From assembly GCF_004319545.1 (NCBI RefSeq), contig NZ_CP036313.1:310001-374000 (forward strand): a DNA stretch of 64,000 nucleotides, read 5' to 3'. Of this stretch, positions 63,837-64,000 are shown one piece after another (the stretch's first letter is position 1; the number at the start of each line of letters is the position of its first letter). The position numbers and the translations under genes are program-made. The DNA is from Desulfobacter hydrogenophilus (GTDB lineage Bacteria > Desulfobacterota > Desulfobacteria > Desulfobacterales > Desulfobacteraceae). The notes under the pieces were generated by a model. The model saw only the letters and a program-made list of their open reading frames with translations. It did no database searches and was not told the DNA's origin.

Positions 63837-64000
63837 TTATTCCAGTGACAAGGCGCCCCATGACAGATCAAACGCCTGGTCGTTCTGCTCCAGGTTAGTG
63901 ATCATAAGCGACGGCATAATCCATGCCTGGCCGTCATTGCTCTGGGCCACCCGGATTACGGGAAAAGCGGTCTGCCGGGCAATGGTTTTTACCGTCAGAA
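63837..64000 (-). CDS. 3' end of an unidentified gene (truncated by window)
   Basis: On the minus strand a frame enters from the right edge and ends at TAA (63837-63839), giving 54 residues: RQTAFPVIRVAQSNDGQAWI and a final SWGALSLE. Composition and codon use are coding-like. The family is not recognised from this fragment. Confidence 0.55.
   Translation of the reverse strand, partial: LTVKTIARQTAFPVIRVAQSNDGQAWIMPSLMITNLEQNDQAFDLSWGALSLE

Overview
The window looks like chromosome of a strictly anaerobic, sulfate-reducing deltaproteobacterium of the Desulfobacter/Desulfobacula/Desulfotignum kind (Desulfobacteraceae). This rests on protein families: two rubredoxin-type proteins, a DsrC/TusE-like protein, a DsrE-like protein, AF1514- and DVU0772-like small proteins, a minimal NifU-NifS pair, many two-component and sigma-54 proteins, and a large Pfa-like lipid/polyketide synthase. 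No 16S or other taxonomic marker is present, so the placement is an inference.

Layout. 0-9.5 kb: 3' end of a UvrD-like helicase, an AT-rich orphan membrane protein, chromate transporter, MBL hydrolase, AF1514-like protein, MtgA, an exported cyclophilin-FKBP fusion, a cytidylate-kinase-like protein behind a sigma-54 promoter, and a ketopantoate-reductase-like enzyme. 9.6-17.5 kb: a signalling cluster of sigma-54 response regulator, sensor kinase, SLC13 transporter with RCK domains, a 27-residue membrane microprotein and a USP-like protein. Divergent from it is a Lon-type protease with a receiver domain inserted in front of its ATPase; sigma-54-like promoters face both ways between them. 17.6-19.3 kb: ferredoxin and divergent Crp/Fnr regulator sharing a perfect FNR-type box.

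19.2-33.4 kb is the centrepiece: one 3918-residue megasynthase (duplicated PfaD-type enoyl-reductase regions, KS, degenerate KS, AT, KS, four ACPs, KR, DH). Its phosphopantetheinyl transferase starts on the base after its stop codon. A divergent sigma-54 activator sits upstream, and the synthase has its own sigma-54-like promoter and a nearby inverted repeat. All four ACPs carry Thr where Ser is expected.

33.5-41.2 kb is mostly housekeeping: aroC, a CX4C rubredoxin, a DVU0772-like protein, proC, two decayed genes, a TIGR02757-type protein, sfsA, nifU and nifS. 41.2-44.6 kb is a decayed patch of hairpin repeats, a deleted IS701-like transposase, a prepilin and a broken prepilin, a DsrE-like gene, an eroded gene and a MITE-like element related to one at 36.8 kb. 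44.6-52.5 kb holds a hybrid histidine kinase, an MBL protein, a Cys-rich microprotein, a rubredoxin-membrane fusion, a TIGR01777 protein and an ArsR plus metal efflux permease pair. 52.6-59.2 kb holds an APC permease and a FecI-FecR-TonB receptor system joined to a predicted periplasmic tetrapyrrole-methylase-fold protein. 59.6-64 kb: TerC, GapN, LapA-like protein, REP-like repeats, an AT-rich orphan, an adenosine-specific-kinase-like protein and the 3' end of an unidentified gene.

Six good sigma-54 promoter matches (GG-N10-GC core) lie directly upstream of genes, and two sigma-54 activators are encoded here. Sigma-54 control is the main regulatory theme of the window.
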